64,000 nt of DNA from Larix kaempferi (GCA_027924585.1 BSBM01000361.1:66934001-66998000), one strand, 5' to 3'; counted from the first letter of the stretch, positions 44,860 through 57,646 are shown. Program-made: numbers and translations. The notes: a model not told the origin generated them from the letters alone.

Positions 44860-46100
44860 ATCGAGGTTAATGAACATAAATTCATGATTTGGTGGTTTTT
44901 GCACCATCATCAACCACATATATTATTGATTCAAGTGCCTATAATCACATGGGATCCTCAAGAGATTCCTTCACTTCCTTGGAGTCTTGCACTAATTCTT
45001 CCATTTTAATTGGAGATGACACACCTATTTTGGTGGATCATTATATAATTTGTCATTTATTTTGGTGCTTTCAGTGTCAATAGATTGGATGAATTGGATT
45101 TTAGGGCCCATTCTAGGGGCAGGTCTCACTTTGCAAATTTTGGGTCCAGAATATTATGAGGTATGTTTTTGGGTCTAAATGATGTTTTTTGGGGTAAAAA
45201 ATCTCATTGCTTTGTAATGGCCTTTCACATGATTATACACTCTGGTACCTTTCCACCGATCCATGAATCACCTCAAATGGAGTCTGTATGAAGAGGTTAT
45301 GCCTCCTACAAGTTGGCTTATCTAGTTTACCAGCATGGTACTGAGTGGATTCCATGTCAACTCTTGTTTCTCACACATGTGGAGCTAGTTACATGTGGAA
45401 TTTCAAGAACATTCTATATGGTCCAAAACCCTAACCCTAATCAGGAGTTGGAGTACGCAAAAAGAATAAAATTAACCCTAGATGACTATCGGGCTATGTT
45501 AAATACTAGATCATTAGGAGAAGAAGGGGTTCCATTATTTTGATGTTATTGTTCCATAATTGAGAAAAAACATGGGAGTGGATATTAAAGTAGAAAAGAG
45601 GAGATAGGATATCATGTAGTATCCATTCTATCCACAGACTCATAGGTAACTCCATAGAGATATCATTTTGTTTGTATTTTCATTTTTGCACGAAGAGCAA
45701 GGAATAGTCCCAATTTCTTGCTTGTTTTTTTCCCATAGTGGGTTTTCCCAAGGTATATCTTGTGTTATTGTGTAGATTGCGAAATTATTTTCTCTAGTTC
45801 CCTTTTTCTATAGTTCTATTTAGCATTCAATGGAAATGATCTAAAAAAAAACTAAGTTGTAATATTCGTTGTGACGAACTGTTCCAGTGGAATATCCATG
45901 GTAGTTTACAAATCAACGGGAATGGTAGGATTGATCACAATGGTGGGTGTTTTCAAAATGTGTTGCATATACCCTTGATGTCCAAAAAATAAAATTCCAT
46001 ATATCATATCACTCATTCAAGTTTTAGAAAGCAAGTGGTGATCACATATATTTCCAATAGGTCACGAGTTGTTGTTAGGGTAGCACCATTTCTTCTCAAT
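44860..46100 (+). pseudogene. Ty1/copia protease, interrupted
   Basis: TYIIDSSAYNHMGSSRDSF at about 44913-44968 is the copia protease start with DSS in place of DSG. It continues SSILIGDDTPILV to about 45040. The same domain resumes at about 45905-46020 (GRIDHNGGCFQNVLHIPLM and a SLIQVLE-type end). The ~0.86 kb in between (about 45040-45905) is not copia and looks like an unidentified insertion holding a 76-codon frame at 45313-45543. The element has no integrase or RT afterwards. Confidence 0.65.
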
Positions 46101-46159
46101 TTGGGAATTATACACACCACTTCCCTAAATTACCTTGATTCATAGATGCATCAGAGACC

Positions 46160-48810
46160 ATTCGTCTCACACACCCCGTTGTTGAAAGACCCCCACTTGA
46201 TCATCAGGAAAAAACCTCCATTAACATTGTCACTACATTAGTACCAATGTCAAGGGAACCACCATAAGAGGTAACAACACAACAAGAACAACCACTAGTA
46301 GTGCAACCTCGTGGTTGTTCATCATGTGGGATTCATACCCATATGATATCAAGTAGATCCGACACCATCATACCTAACTATGCTACTTGACCACTAAGCC
46401 TGACGCATAAGCTGAATCGCACCTAGGCCACTCATTCATGTAGATCATGTGGAAATTAACACATTACTCATTTCAGTGCCCCATCTTGCATGTAGAATGA
46501 GAAAACTCATTAGAGAAAATGTGGCTCGAGGTCCACCCTCCTCCCTATAGGTTATATCCACCTGCATTTCCTGTGGAGGAAGTAGTCCCCCTATCGAATA
46601 CCACCAATTGCGTTGATATCATCAATACGTCATCGTCATCCATTTTAATTGAGAGAAAAAACACATTATCATCATCATCAGAATAGGACAAAGTTCCAAC
46701 ACCAAGGGAAACCTCCTCCATGGAAAAAAATTACGTGACAAACCCGCCTCAAGAAGAGATCCTCCCCCCACCATAGAGTTCAACCACTTATGGTGTATAT
46801 CATTTTCATATCATCATCACCCATTTCTCTTTTACCCAAAAATAATTGGCCACCTCCAATGGTAAAAGAGCATCATCACTCACTTGATGTTAGCGAAAGA
46901 TTATTGACCCCTAGTGAGACTCATTCAGAAGATCCCACCTTAACCCTCAACAAGTCAAGATATCCTGATAGCCTATCTAAATACTCCTTCTCTTTAGACA
47001 AGTAGATATTAGAAGCTCTGAACAATCATGAATCCCCTTGGGATGACCTTCATCACATGTCATCTTTCTTCCCACGGGAACGAATCACAAACTTACAAAC
47101 AACACAACAATACACCATTGAGTCAAAAAATTTCATTCTCCCTAACCATGTCGATTGGTTTAAAAATCATATACCATCACCTAATGCTTTCAAAGAAGGA
47201 AACATGGCTAATATATCACCTACCATTCAGGTGAATATCTATCAAAATAGGGGTAGTCAAGGATATCTATATAGGTGCCTCTTATTCGCCACAAGAGTTC
47301 TCTGATTATACATCCCTATTTAAAGAGTTTAGAGATGTTTTCTCCTAGTCATACGCCGAAATGCCAATCCTCGACCATTCTATCATTGAACACCATATTG
47401 AAACATGGCTAGATGCTTCCCCAGCACGAAATAAGCAAATACTGGTCCATCCATCTAAGGTCTTGACCATCAAAGCCGAAATCAAGAAAATCCACCAAGC
47501 CAGATTCATATTTCCCATTGCTTACATGTCAGCGGTATCCAACCTTGTACCTATAAACCAGAAGTAAAGTACTATACGAGTATGCACCAACTTTTGTGCT
47601 CTCAACCAAGCTTTTCACAAAGACAAATTCCCCACACCATTCATCGATCAGATATTTGAATCGTGTGTTGGTCATGAAATTTTATCCTTCATGGATGGTT
47701 TTTGAGGCTACAAGAAAATACCCATCTTCCCTAGGATCAATAGAAGATGGCATTCACAATGTTGTGGGGAACATTCACATACCGTGTCATGCCTTTCGGC
47801 TCAAAGAATACCAGTGCTACACTCCAATGACCCATTTCATATGTTTACAATGAACTAGCATGTATCATCTTGGCCTTCCTCAATGACATAACTGCTAAGT
47901 CAAGGAAACAAGGTGATCACCTCGCTGAATTATGCACTATCTATGTAAGGTGTTAGAAGTACAACATACGCTTGAAGCCCCATCAAATACATATTTTGCA
48001 TCACCATAGGGAGACTATTAGGGTTCATTGTCTTCAAAAAAGGGATCATCATTGATCCATTGAAGGTACAATCCATCCTTGAACTCTCCCCTCCAAAAAC
48101 ACGCAAACAGTTACAGAGCATCCTAGGAAAATCCAACTTCCTTCGATGTTTTGTTCCTAACTATGCCACTCAATCCCATGGATTTCTTTGTCTTCTCGGA
48201 AAGGATATCCCTTTTCAAAGGGATGAGAAATCCTAGTCATATTTTGAGGCACTCAAGTAGGAATTGGATTTAGCTCCCCTTATCTCCCCTTCGGAATTTG
48301 ACAAAAAAATTATCATCTATGTCTCAGCATCATCTTATGTCGTCGCTAGCATCTTAGTCTAGAATGGTGAGGGGTAGAACAAACATGTTATGTAATACAT
48401 CAACTTAAAACTGGAAGGAACACCTCTCAACTATATCCATGATGAGAAGTTGGCATTAGATATCATCCTCTCAATGCAAAAATTGTGCCCCTATATCTTA
48501 CTATGCAAAATAAGAGTGATTGCAAACTCCAATCCCATGCAGTACATACTTAGCCGAAGGTTCATTACTGGTAAGTTTTCAAGGTGGATTTTCATTTTCA
48601 AGTAAGTCGATATTGAGTTTGTTACTCCTAAGAGAAAGAAATCCTTTGCTCTAGCCGATCTCATTACAAATTACCTTCCCACCATTACAATAGAAACCCC
48701 TGTAAAAGATGAATTCCCTGATGAACATATTTTCATCCTAACCAATGAAAATCCATGGTACAACAACATCTTGACCTACCTTCGAACACTAAAATTTGTC
48801 CCCTATTTAT
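46160..48810 (+). pseudogene. pol: Ty3/gypsy pre-RT, RT and RNase H (left half)
   Basis: 46500-47330 is the linker before RT (ILPNHVDWFKNHIPSPNAF, GNMANISPTIQV). The RT follows: IEHHIETWLDASPARN, VCTNFCALNQAFHKDKFPTP, HEILSFMDGF, and the catalytic motif FLNDI at about 47876-47890. There Asn (AAT, 47882-47884) replaces the first Asp of the YLDD/FLDD pair. GRLLGFIVFKKGIIIDPLKV and KQLQSILGKSNFLRCFVPNY lead into RNase H (IIIYVSASSYVVASILV, NYIHDEKLALDIILS, ANSNPMQYILSRRFITGKFS). Many stops. Cut at TTTAT by a copia element. The integrase continues at 55757. Confidence 0.9.
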
Positions 48811-49411
48811 TGTTGATGTATTTGTAACTTCGGAATGTATTTCATATATGTATATTGTATTCCTATAGAGATGCTATTATTCCTCTATACGGAAGTGTCA
48901 TTATTTATATTGTAAGCATCGTAACTTATACTTGATGGGTTATTAGACCACCTTGGTGGGGTCGGCCCTGTATAAGTCATGTGGGTCAAAGGGTTATTAG
49001 ACCACCCTATTGGGGGTCATCCCTATCAGCATTATGTTATGTGGTTAAGTTAAGGCCTACCTAGTAAAGGTTATTAGGCAAGTCAAGTAATGTATAAATA
49101 GAGTGCGAGAGGCACTCTATTTGATCATTTCACTTTATCACTCATACTCTCATTGGAGAGTGGCGCACTTGTGGAGAAGGAGAAGCTGCTACTAGGAGAA
49201 TATTGTCTCTTGTACTTGGGTTGTATCATTGCTCTATCTCTCTCTGAGGAAGTTGCGGGGTTTTCCACCTTCTTGGTTTTCCCCGGCGAAACTCTATGTC
49301 TCTTGTGTGCTTGCTTTATTGTGTCCATGATTGATATGCTGTAGATATGCTGTACATGTTATTCTCTCAATTAATATCCTAGATCAGATTGTAAATTTTG
49401 AAAAACTAACA
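48811..49411 (+). repeat. Copia 5' LTR (601 bp)
   Basis: Starts TGTTGATGTATTTG and ends GAAAAACTAACA. A TATA-like GTATAAATAGAG lies near 49090. Confidence 0.95.
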
Positions 49412-49426
49412 TGGCATCAGAGCTAG
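49412..49426 (+). other. Copia primer-binding site (tRNA-iMet)
   Basis: TGGCATCAGAGCTAG directly follows the LTR. It matches TGGTATCAGAGC except for one base. Confidence 0.85.
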
Positions 49427-52189
49427 CCTGAAAGAAGGCATGATATGGAATTTATGACACGTGTTGCACTTGCAAAGCTAGGGCTTGATATAGCAAAAAC
49501 TAGTCATCGTAGCACTTTAGCTATAAATCCATTTTGGCCAGGTTTCAGGATCTGAGACTCTTATAGGTCGAAGATAAGATCCCCATGTACCTTGTGTTAG
49601 AAGAACAATTCTAATTCGTTGTACTTTGTGTTTTATGATCTGTACAATCTAGGGTTTCTACCTCTTCCAGATCTCAGTCATAAACAGGTGACCCAGGAAA
49701 AAAGGTCATAACTTGGGATAGGAAGCTCCAAATGAAATTTAGTAAAAAGTGATAGGTAGGGAACGGAATTTACTTTCACAAGCCGAAGGTTTAGAGGCCA
49801 AAAGTGAACCAGGGACACGTGGCATGCTGTACAAATTCGCTCTCCTGTTTTATCCCATAAACAGGTCACGTTGCGACACTTGGCATAAATCTATCTCAGA
49901 GAATCCAATTGAGGTAAGACCTATGGGGTTGGAAAGATGACAGGTCGGGATACCATAGGTAGAATTGTCAGACCCTTTGGATTTGTAATTTCGGAGTTAC
50001 ACCAGAAACAATCAGGTGCATATTTCTGTCAAAACAAAATTGGATTTTGAGCACCTTCATTCATGGCTCCGGGAATTAGGGTTTCAAAGAAAGTTGGAAT
50101 TTTTGTAATAGGAGACCACGGATGAATGCTACTCATCAAAATAGAAATTGAGAGACCAAGATCAAATTTTTTTTTGGGCAGAAGGCCAGGCTTGATCAAA
50201 CCCTAGTTCGGGACTTTGATTAGAAAAGTGGAAAATTAGGGCTTCTGCAAATATTGGAATTTTTGAAGTCTGTGACCACGGCTGGAATCTCCTTAGAAAA
50301 CTAAAAGTTTAGAGATTTGGATCGAACCTTTTGGTTGGCCAGAAGGGTGGGCTTTATCAAACCCTAGTTTGGGATCCTATCCAGAAGATCTGGAAGTTTC
50401 AAGGGCAATTTTGAGGGGTGAAACTTTGCAGTTTTCAAATTCTGAGTATACTAGATTGACCAGCTCAGAAAGGCGCATCTTTCTATCCTTTCAGAAGTTT
50501 GAAATTCAAAGTTTGAAGTTTTAGGGTTTCCCTGACAAACCCTAATCCAACTCCAGATCCAATTTCTGCAAATCAAGTGGATTGGGTTAATCCTAGAAGA
50601 GAATGGATTGGTCACCTGCATAAGTAAAGAAGTTCCTGTTTCAGAGGGAGATGAGGCTAAGGCCTTACATAAGAAGATTACAAGCAATCTCGACAGGTAT
50701 GACTTATCCAGGTATGTGTCGAGATCTATTCCTGATTAAGTTTATGGTATGTTTGTCTTCATTAAGGTTAGTACAATCTTGATTAACTTTAGACTTGTCG
50801 TATCACCTTAATAAAATTATGAATGCAGATATTCATTGATTAGGGTTTCGACACTTATGATTGTACTAATGATTTGTGGTGTTGTATGAGGTTGATTTTG
50901 TCCGCTAACATGAAAGGTACATCAAGAAAGACAAATCATGTTCTAGTTCAAGAACATATGAGCATGGTGACATGAAGACAAAGATTCATCCATTGTCATG
51001 GATCACATAGAAGCTCTACTTATGAGGTATGTATTCTTTGGTTCTACAATGCTTAACCTATGAGATATGCAGGTTACTAGAACAAGTCATCGAAGAGAAC
51101 AAGAAGACATTGCTAGACATAACTAGCAAGTATGATAACCAGGTATGTTTTTCCTATATCAAGTTAGAATCCTACCTTGTGTTAGAATCTCTTATATAAA
51201 TATACATGGCATGATTGATAATGATTATTCATTGAAGTTAGTAATCATGGGTTTAGGCATATTATGCTTCTTACTTTGATTGATGATATGACTAACTAGA
51301 AGAGTCAATGGTCAATAAGAATATGCATGAGTAAAAGGAAGTACTGCCTGAAACCTTGAATACTAGTGCTTGTGATAAATTATCTGTGTATGAAATGATC
51401 TTGACTATACATGTTTAAGATTACTTAGAATCATAATGTTTTATAGTATTGAGATTATACTAATGAATGTATGATTGTGTATGAGACCTCGAGGATACCA
51501 CAATGATGATACTAGTAAGTATGTATAGTGATTGAGGATGGATATAAGCTCAAAGACAGGTAAACTAGGAAGCAAAGATCAAGAGGGAGCACACTCCAGT
51601 AGTTCCTGCAAGGAAGCAAATATTGAGAGGGAGTCCACCCTACAACCAAACAAAGATAAGTATTTGAATTGTCATTTCTTGCATACGTGTTTGTTTAAAT
51701 AATATTGTTCAATGATGTATATGCTTATGTTCCTAGACTTAGGGTGTGTATTATGCATATTAGAATAATTGCATTAATGAACAGTATACTACTAATAAAC
51801 GTGTGATGGGTAAGTGGCCTATGGCACTGTACAACATTCCATTGCTACTTATCTAGAATGAAACCTCTTTGCTAACATGTTGGGAGTTGTGCACACTCTT
51901 AACAATGTTCTGGTAGAGATTGGAAGGCATCTAGAAAGTTACGGGATATGGATAAATGTTGTATTAAAGCATTGGCTAAGATAATTGCATGACTGTATGA
52001 CATATTTTCTTATGTGTAAGAATTTGTTCTGAAAACTATGAGATGTTTCTAATCATGCAATTTAACTTGTTTTGTAGGAAAGATCATATACCATCACCTA
52101 CAAAAGAAGGACTACAACATTTGTTCAGCAACAAAACTATCTATTGAAGATATTGAAGAATCTGAAGTTCCCAGAATACGAGATACAAT
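49427..52189 (+). other. Copia internal region without recognised genes
   Basis: Gag, protease and integrase should lie here but I see none. A ~160-bp unit is present twice (about 50086-50220 and 50247-50380, sharing TTGGAATTTTTG, GACCACGG and ATCAAACCCTAGTT). Several AGGTATG words (near 50696, 50710, 51025, 51141) resemble plant 5' splice sites. The part before 52080 may have replaced the lost genes. Confidence 0.5.
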
Positions 52190-53694
52190 AAAAGGATGCC
52201 ATGGTCGAGGAATACCATTCGATCATGAATAATGATGTTTGGGATGTAGTCCCAAGACCTGAAGGGAATTCTGTTGTGACTTCCAAGTGGATCTACATGA
52301 TCAAGCATGTTGCAGATGGTAGCATAGAAAAGTACAAAGAAAGATTTGTGGCTCGTGGCTTCTCCCAGAAAGAGGGAATAGACTATGAAGAAAATTTTGC
52401 TCCTGTAGCTAGGTACACTTTCATTAGATCAGTACTTGCTCTGGCTACAGTGATGAAATGGAAGATACACAAGATGGACTTCAAGACAGCTTTCTTGAAT
52501 GGTGTAGTCGAGGAGGAAGTGTATGTGGTGCAGCCAATTGGTTTTAAGACACATGACAGAGAGTCATATGTGTGCAAGTTGAAGAAAGCCTTGTATGGCT
52601 TGAAGTAAGCTCCTAGGGCTTGGTATGGTAGGATAGACAACTTTCTATCCAGTTTGGGCTTTACCAAGAGTAAAGCGGATTCCAACCTTTACTACAAGGT
52701 TGAGGAAGGAAATCCAGTGATACTACTATTGCACGTGGATGACCTATTTGTAACAGGCGAGGATAGATTGATTTCCGACACGAAGAGGGAGCTTGCTGCC
52801 AAGTTCGAGATGAAGGACTTGGGGATGATGCACTATTTTCTAGGCATGGAAGTGTGGCAGAGTGCAGATGGGATCTTCCTTGGACAAGGGAAGTATGCAG
52901 TAGAGATCTTAAAGAGATTCAGGATGATGGACTGCAAGGCCATGGCCACACCTATGGCATCGAACCTGAAGCTTCTGTGTGATGCTTCATCTGAGTTGGT
53001 TAATTTCACTATGTATTGTCACATGATTGGGTCCTCTATGTACCTAACGAACATGAGACTAGATATTTTCTTTGTAGTGAATAGATTGAGCCAGTTCCTG
53101 ACGGATCCGAGAGGTGTTCACCTGGTTGCTGTAAAGCATATTCTGAGGTACCTGAAGGGTATGGTTGATTATGGGCCCAATTATGATGCGAATCAAAAGT
53201 TTAACCTGCAGGGTTATGTTGATTCAGATTAGGTAGGTAGTTCTGCAGATAGGAAGAGCACATCTAGGTGTTGCTTCAGTATGGGATTAGGTGTGATCTC
53301 TTGGTTTAGTAGGAAGCAGTCCTGCGTAGCACTGAGTACAACCGAGGCAGAGTATGTTGCAGCTTGTTCGGCTAGCTATGAGGCAGTATGGTTGAGGAAG
53401 CTACTTTCTGAGTTATTTGATCTCCCACTGGATGCTACTGGTATCTTTTGTGATAATCAGAGTTGTGTAAAGCTGTCTGAGAACCTGGTGTTCCATGAAA
53501 GGTTGAAACACATTGAGGTCAAATATCACTATATCAAGGGTATGGTGCAGAGGGGAGCAGTGAAGCTCCTGTATATTGCGACAAATGAGCAGGTTGCAGA
53601 TGTGCTGACGAAACCACTAGCCAGAGTGAAGTTTGAGTACGTCAGGGAGAGGCTTGGTTTTCTTCAGTTTGACGACACTTTGAGGAAGAAGTGA
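52190..53694 (+). pseudogene. pol: Ty1/copia reverse transcriptase and RNase H
   Basis: One frame covers RT (WKIHKMDFKTAFLNG, KALYGLK, LLHVDDLFVTG) and RNase H (VISWFSRKQSCVALSTTEAE, IKGMVQRGAVKLLYIATNEQ, ADVLTKPL). The catalytic motif is HVDD in place of the usual YVDD, with both Asp kept. Just two stops: TAA 52606-52608 (expected Gln in GLKQAP) and TAG 53230-53232 (expected Trp). Both are single transitions. No frameshift was found, so this is the best-kept retrotransposon coding region in the window. Confidence 0.93.
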
Positions 53695-55112
53695 TGGACA
53701 CATTTGTAGGAGCCATTCCAAACATGGTGAGAGGAGGATCTTTCCCATGGCTGTGGATATAAGCACTGGATGATGAGCATCAGGATGATGCTCCAGCTGC
53801 TGCTATGTATATGCATCATGTTGGATGCTTGTTATGATCAGTTGGATTATGTATATGTATATGCATCATGTTGGATGCTTGGACCATGTATCTGTATATG
53901 TATTAGGTGGATACGTTGTATGATCAGGTAGATCATGTATGTTGATATATATCAGATGGATACATTGTATGATCAGGTGGATCATGTATCTGTGTATTTA
54001 TAAGATGGACACATTGTATGATCAGGTGGATCATGTATGATGATATGTATCAGGTAGATACTTGGTATGCATCAGGTGGATGCATTGTATGATCAGGATG
54101 ATCATGGATGCCAAGATTCATGATGTTGCTCTAGATGACATGCATCAAAATGATGCAGTGATGATGATCAGGATGATAATGTGTACATCAGGATGATGTA
54201 TGGTGAGTATCAAGTTGATACTCTGTGGCCATGGAACAGGTTGTGCAGATAAGCATATAATCCATCCTTAGTAGGTTTGCATATAGTCTTTCAAGGTTTT
54301 GCCTATTGCATGTAATGTGGCCCTGGGATATCTGGCAAATGCTCTTTCGAGGTTTTTCTTTGGGAGGACATATAATCCAGCCTTGGGATATTTGCAGATA
54401 GTCTTTCGAGGTCTTGCCTATGGCATGTAATATGGTCCTGGGATATCTGGTAGATGCTCTTTCAAGTTTTTGTCCTATGGCATATAATCCAGCCCTGGGA
54501 GATCCGATAGGTTGAGCTGTGTGCTCGTAATCAGTCCTGGGATGCTCTTTTGAGGTTTTTCCATGACCACATGTAATACGCCTTGGAGATCTGGACAGGA
54601 TGAAAAAGGCCTCAGATTCTCTTGAGAGTTCTTGCTAGTCAAGACACTCTTTAAATGTTTTGTGGTAGGGGTCACATGTAATAAGTCCTGGAGATCTGGA
54701 CAGGATGAAAAAGGCCTCAGATGCTCTTTAGAGATCTTGCTTGTCAAGACACTCTTTTAAGGTTTTGTGACAGTCACATATAATACAGCCCTGGGAGATC
54801 CGACAGGTAGAGCCATGTGCTCATAACAACTTGGATGCTCTTGTGAGGTTTTGTGACACATGTAATAAGTCCTGAGAATTCCACAGTATGGCCAGTGATG
54901 ATGAAGACCTGCAGGTGGTGGGCCTACATCCAATATGAAAAAGGACTGGCTCTATATAACTTCCTATGAAGAGTAGATTAGAGATGATTGAGATAGTAGC
55001 AGCAGTGACGATGATGATGATTCGATGGCAATGATCCAGTGATGATGATCTAGAGAAGAAGACTTGTGCTAGCAGATCTGTGTCGAGAAATACCTTCCTA
55101 GTTAAGAGGGAG
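53695..55112 (+). repeat. Post-pol tandem repeat region of copia element
   Basis: Two repeat types. About 53750-54200 repeats GATCAGGTGGATCATGTAT with TATGCATCATGTTGGATGCT-type words. About 54250-54880 repeats a ~60-120-bp unit containing CATGTAAT or CATATAAT, CCTGGGAGATC and GATGCTCTTTCGAGGTTTT, at least six times. The CAGGATGAAAAAGGCCTCAG copy occurs twice, ~120 bp apart. No ORF is supported in this 1.4 kb between the RNase H stop and the 3' LTR. Confidence 0.7.
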
Positions 55113-55756
55113 TGTTGATGTATTTGTAACTTTGGAATGTATTTCATATATGTATATTGTATTCCTATAGAGATGTTATTATTCCTCTATACTGAAGTGT
55201 TTGTATTCCTATAGAGATGTTATTATTCCTCTATACGGAAGTGTCATCATTTATATTGTAAGTATCGTAACTTATACTTGATGGGTTATTATACCACCTT
55301 GGTGGGGTCGGCCCTGTATAAGTCATGTGGGTCAAAGGGTTATTAGACCACCCTATTGGGGGTCGAACCTGTCAGCATTATGTTATGTGGTTAAGTTAAG
55401 GCCGACCTAGTAAAGGTTATTAGGCAAGTCAAGTCATGTATAAATAGAGTGTGGGAGGCATTCTATTTGATCATTTCACTTTCTCACTCATACTCTCATT
55501 GGAGAGTGGCGCACTTGTGGAGGAGGAGAAGCTGCTGCTAGGAGAATACTATCTCTTTTACTTGGGTTGTATCATTGCTCTATCTATCTCTGAGGAAGTT
55601 GCGATTTTTTCACCTTCTTGGTTTTCCCCAGTGAAACTCTGTGTCTCTTGTGTGCTTGCTTTATTGTGTCCATGATTGATATGCTATAGATATTATGTAC
55701 ATGTTATTCTCTCAGTTAAGATCCTAGATCTGAGTGTAAATTCTGAAAAACTAACA
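55113..55756 (+). repeat. Copia 3' LTR (644 bp) with inner duplication
   Basis: Same ends as the 5' LTR. It is longer because a ~43-bp unit (TGTATTCCTATAGAGATG to CTCTATACTGAAGTG) is duplicated at about 55155-55245. Confidence 0.95.
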
Positions 55757-56990
55757 TTTATCCTATGACGACGTCGACACATTCACCGTCGAGCCCCAAA
55801 ATACCTCCTCCTTAGAGACATTTTGTATCGACAGGGAATTGAAACCATTCTACATCAATGCCTATCTCATGAAGAAGTTGAAGAAGTTGTCAATGATTAC
55901 CATAGTGGATCTTGTAGTGGCCACTTGTCTGGGTTGGCCACTATGAAAAAAATCCTTCTCATCGGTTATTTCTGGCCATCGTTATTTAAATATTGCATAT
56001 ATGCAGTCAAAAGGTGTGCAAATTGCCAAGTCTTTTTGTGCAAGACAATAGGGCCACCCTCCCCACTCCATATGGATATCACAACCGACTCATTTTGCAA
56101 ATGGGGAATTGATTTCATGGAATGTCATCCTGCATCTACCCAAGGCCACAAGTACATCATTGTTGTTGTGGATTACTACACCAAATGGGTTGAATCAATG
56201 CATACTTTTGACTGCACCGACACCACGACATCCTGCTTCTTCTTCAACCACATCATTTCATGATTTGGCATTCCCAAACAATTAGTTTCTGATAATGGAA
56301 AACATTTCCAAAATGAAATTTTCGAGGATTTATTAGCTTTGTTAGGATTCAAGAATGAATTCTCTACCTCTTACTATCCTCAATCCAATGAACAAGTTGA
56401 ATTCATGAACAAATTTATCGAAACCATGCTTCAATGGACTATCAATAAAAATAAATCCAATTGGAATCATACGTTGTTTCCTTCCCTATGGGAATACCAA
56501 ACATCCGTTAAAATTACCACCATTTTTGCTCCTTTTCACCTTGAACATGGAGTCAAAGCAATCCTACCTATCGAATGCCAGAACCCTACCCTCCAGTCCA
56601 CCATCGAGCTATCACTAGACACCCCAACATTGGATAAGTGACTATTCATTTTGGATCACCTTCATGAGGAATGTCGTGACTCATTACAGTAGAATGATTC
56701 CATGAAACTTTGTTTGAAAGCACACTATGACCACCATGTCCTCCCTTGTACCTTCAGTGAGGGCAATTTTGTCCTCGTTTTCAACACCAAGAAAGAAAAA
56801 AACCTGGGCCCGGTAACTTCATGTCCAGGTGGAATGGACCATACATAGTTAAATAATTATTTCCCAAAGGAGCATATGTACTTAGTAATATAAATGGATT
56901 TCTTCTAAATATCCCAGTCAATGGGCTATACTTGAAGAGATTCTTTCCAAGATACTCAAGCACCCTAGGTGCACTATGTTTCTTGTCAAT
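55757..56990 (+). pseudogene. pol: Ty3/gypsy integrase (right half)
   Basis: Continues the pol interrupted at 48810. Reading passes from RNase H into ILYRQGIETILHQCLSHEE. The HHCC motif is intact (YHSGSCSGHLSG and CANCQ). DDE residues are intact in WGIDFMECH, VSDNGKHF and QVEFMNK. A GPY/F-type end (GPYIVK, GAYVLSNINGFLLN, GLYLKRFFP) lies near 56830-56960. Stops occur at 56261, 56639 and later, with shifts after 56800. No chromodomain follows, so it is a non-chromoviral Ty3/gypsy like the 2998-4666 fragment, though clearly a different family. Confidence 0.9.
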
Positions 56991-57646
56991 TTTTCTTGCA
57001 TTGGGCACACTCTTGTCATAATCAGTATTACGCTTTAGTATATCCATCATGTGTGCACTATTATCATTAAGAAACAACTCCTCACCTTACAACAATGGTT
57101 CATGGAATTCAATCAAAGGTATATCATCTCGGCCTAGCATATATGAAATGTTCTCCCTCTGTTTACATTGATTTTACCTAGTATTCCTGCTAATAAACCT
57201 AGGGTCCTAATTATAAACCATGACATGCCATCAATGTCATCATCATGAAGATCATGTTCCCCGATGGGTGTGCACATCATTACAACCCATTCGTACTTTG
57301 GAACCCATGATGTCAAACCCCCACAAGTACGAGGAATCTAATCACTCACCCAGTTTGTCAAGTTGAAACCATATTACATCTCCTTGCATTATGCTTGTCT
57401 TTCCCCTCATATTCTCCAACACATGTTACGATTATGATTCACAGATAATTCCTCATACCCCCATGAGCAATAGATCACATGATTTCCTCTTTGTATTAAC
57501 AACCCTTGAGAAGAAAATAATAGGGAGCCACCCTCTGAAATACTAATCCCACCCAATTATTCCTGCAGGAACATTCTACATGGCATTGATTCACAAGGAA
57601 CCCATCATCTCATCTGCACAAAACCATCCCATCGTCATCAAAATGA
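56991..57646. other. Post-integrase region, nothing recognised
   Basis: C/T- and A-rich sequence, likely the 3' part of the gypsy element. No gene or LTR was found. Confidence 0.4.

Larger units (their letters stand above)
48811..55756 (+). mobile_element. Ty1/copia element, 6.95 kb, TSD TTTAT
   Basis: LTRs 48811-49411 and 55113-55756 are flanked by the exact duplication TTTAT (48806-48810 and 55757-55761). Primer site TGGCATCAGAGCTAG follows the 5' LTR, and the polypurine tract AAGAGGGAG precedes the 3' LTR. It encodes RT/RNase H (52190-53694) with two stops. No gag, protease or integrase is seen in the 2.8 kb before RT, so it is a defective derivative. The LTRs differ by about 6% by eye. 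It was inserted into Ty3/gypsy pol in the same orientation. Confidence 0.95.

Noticed and set aside
50998-51143. Two-exon reading frame MDHIEALLM-R-LLEQVIEEN joined across GT..AG
   Set aside because: The phase fits, but the intron would be only 46 bp, shorter than plant introns normally are.
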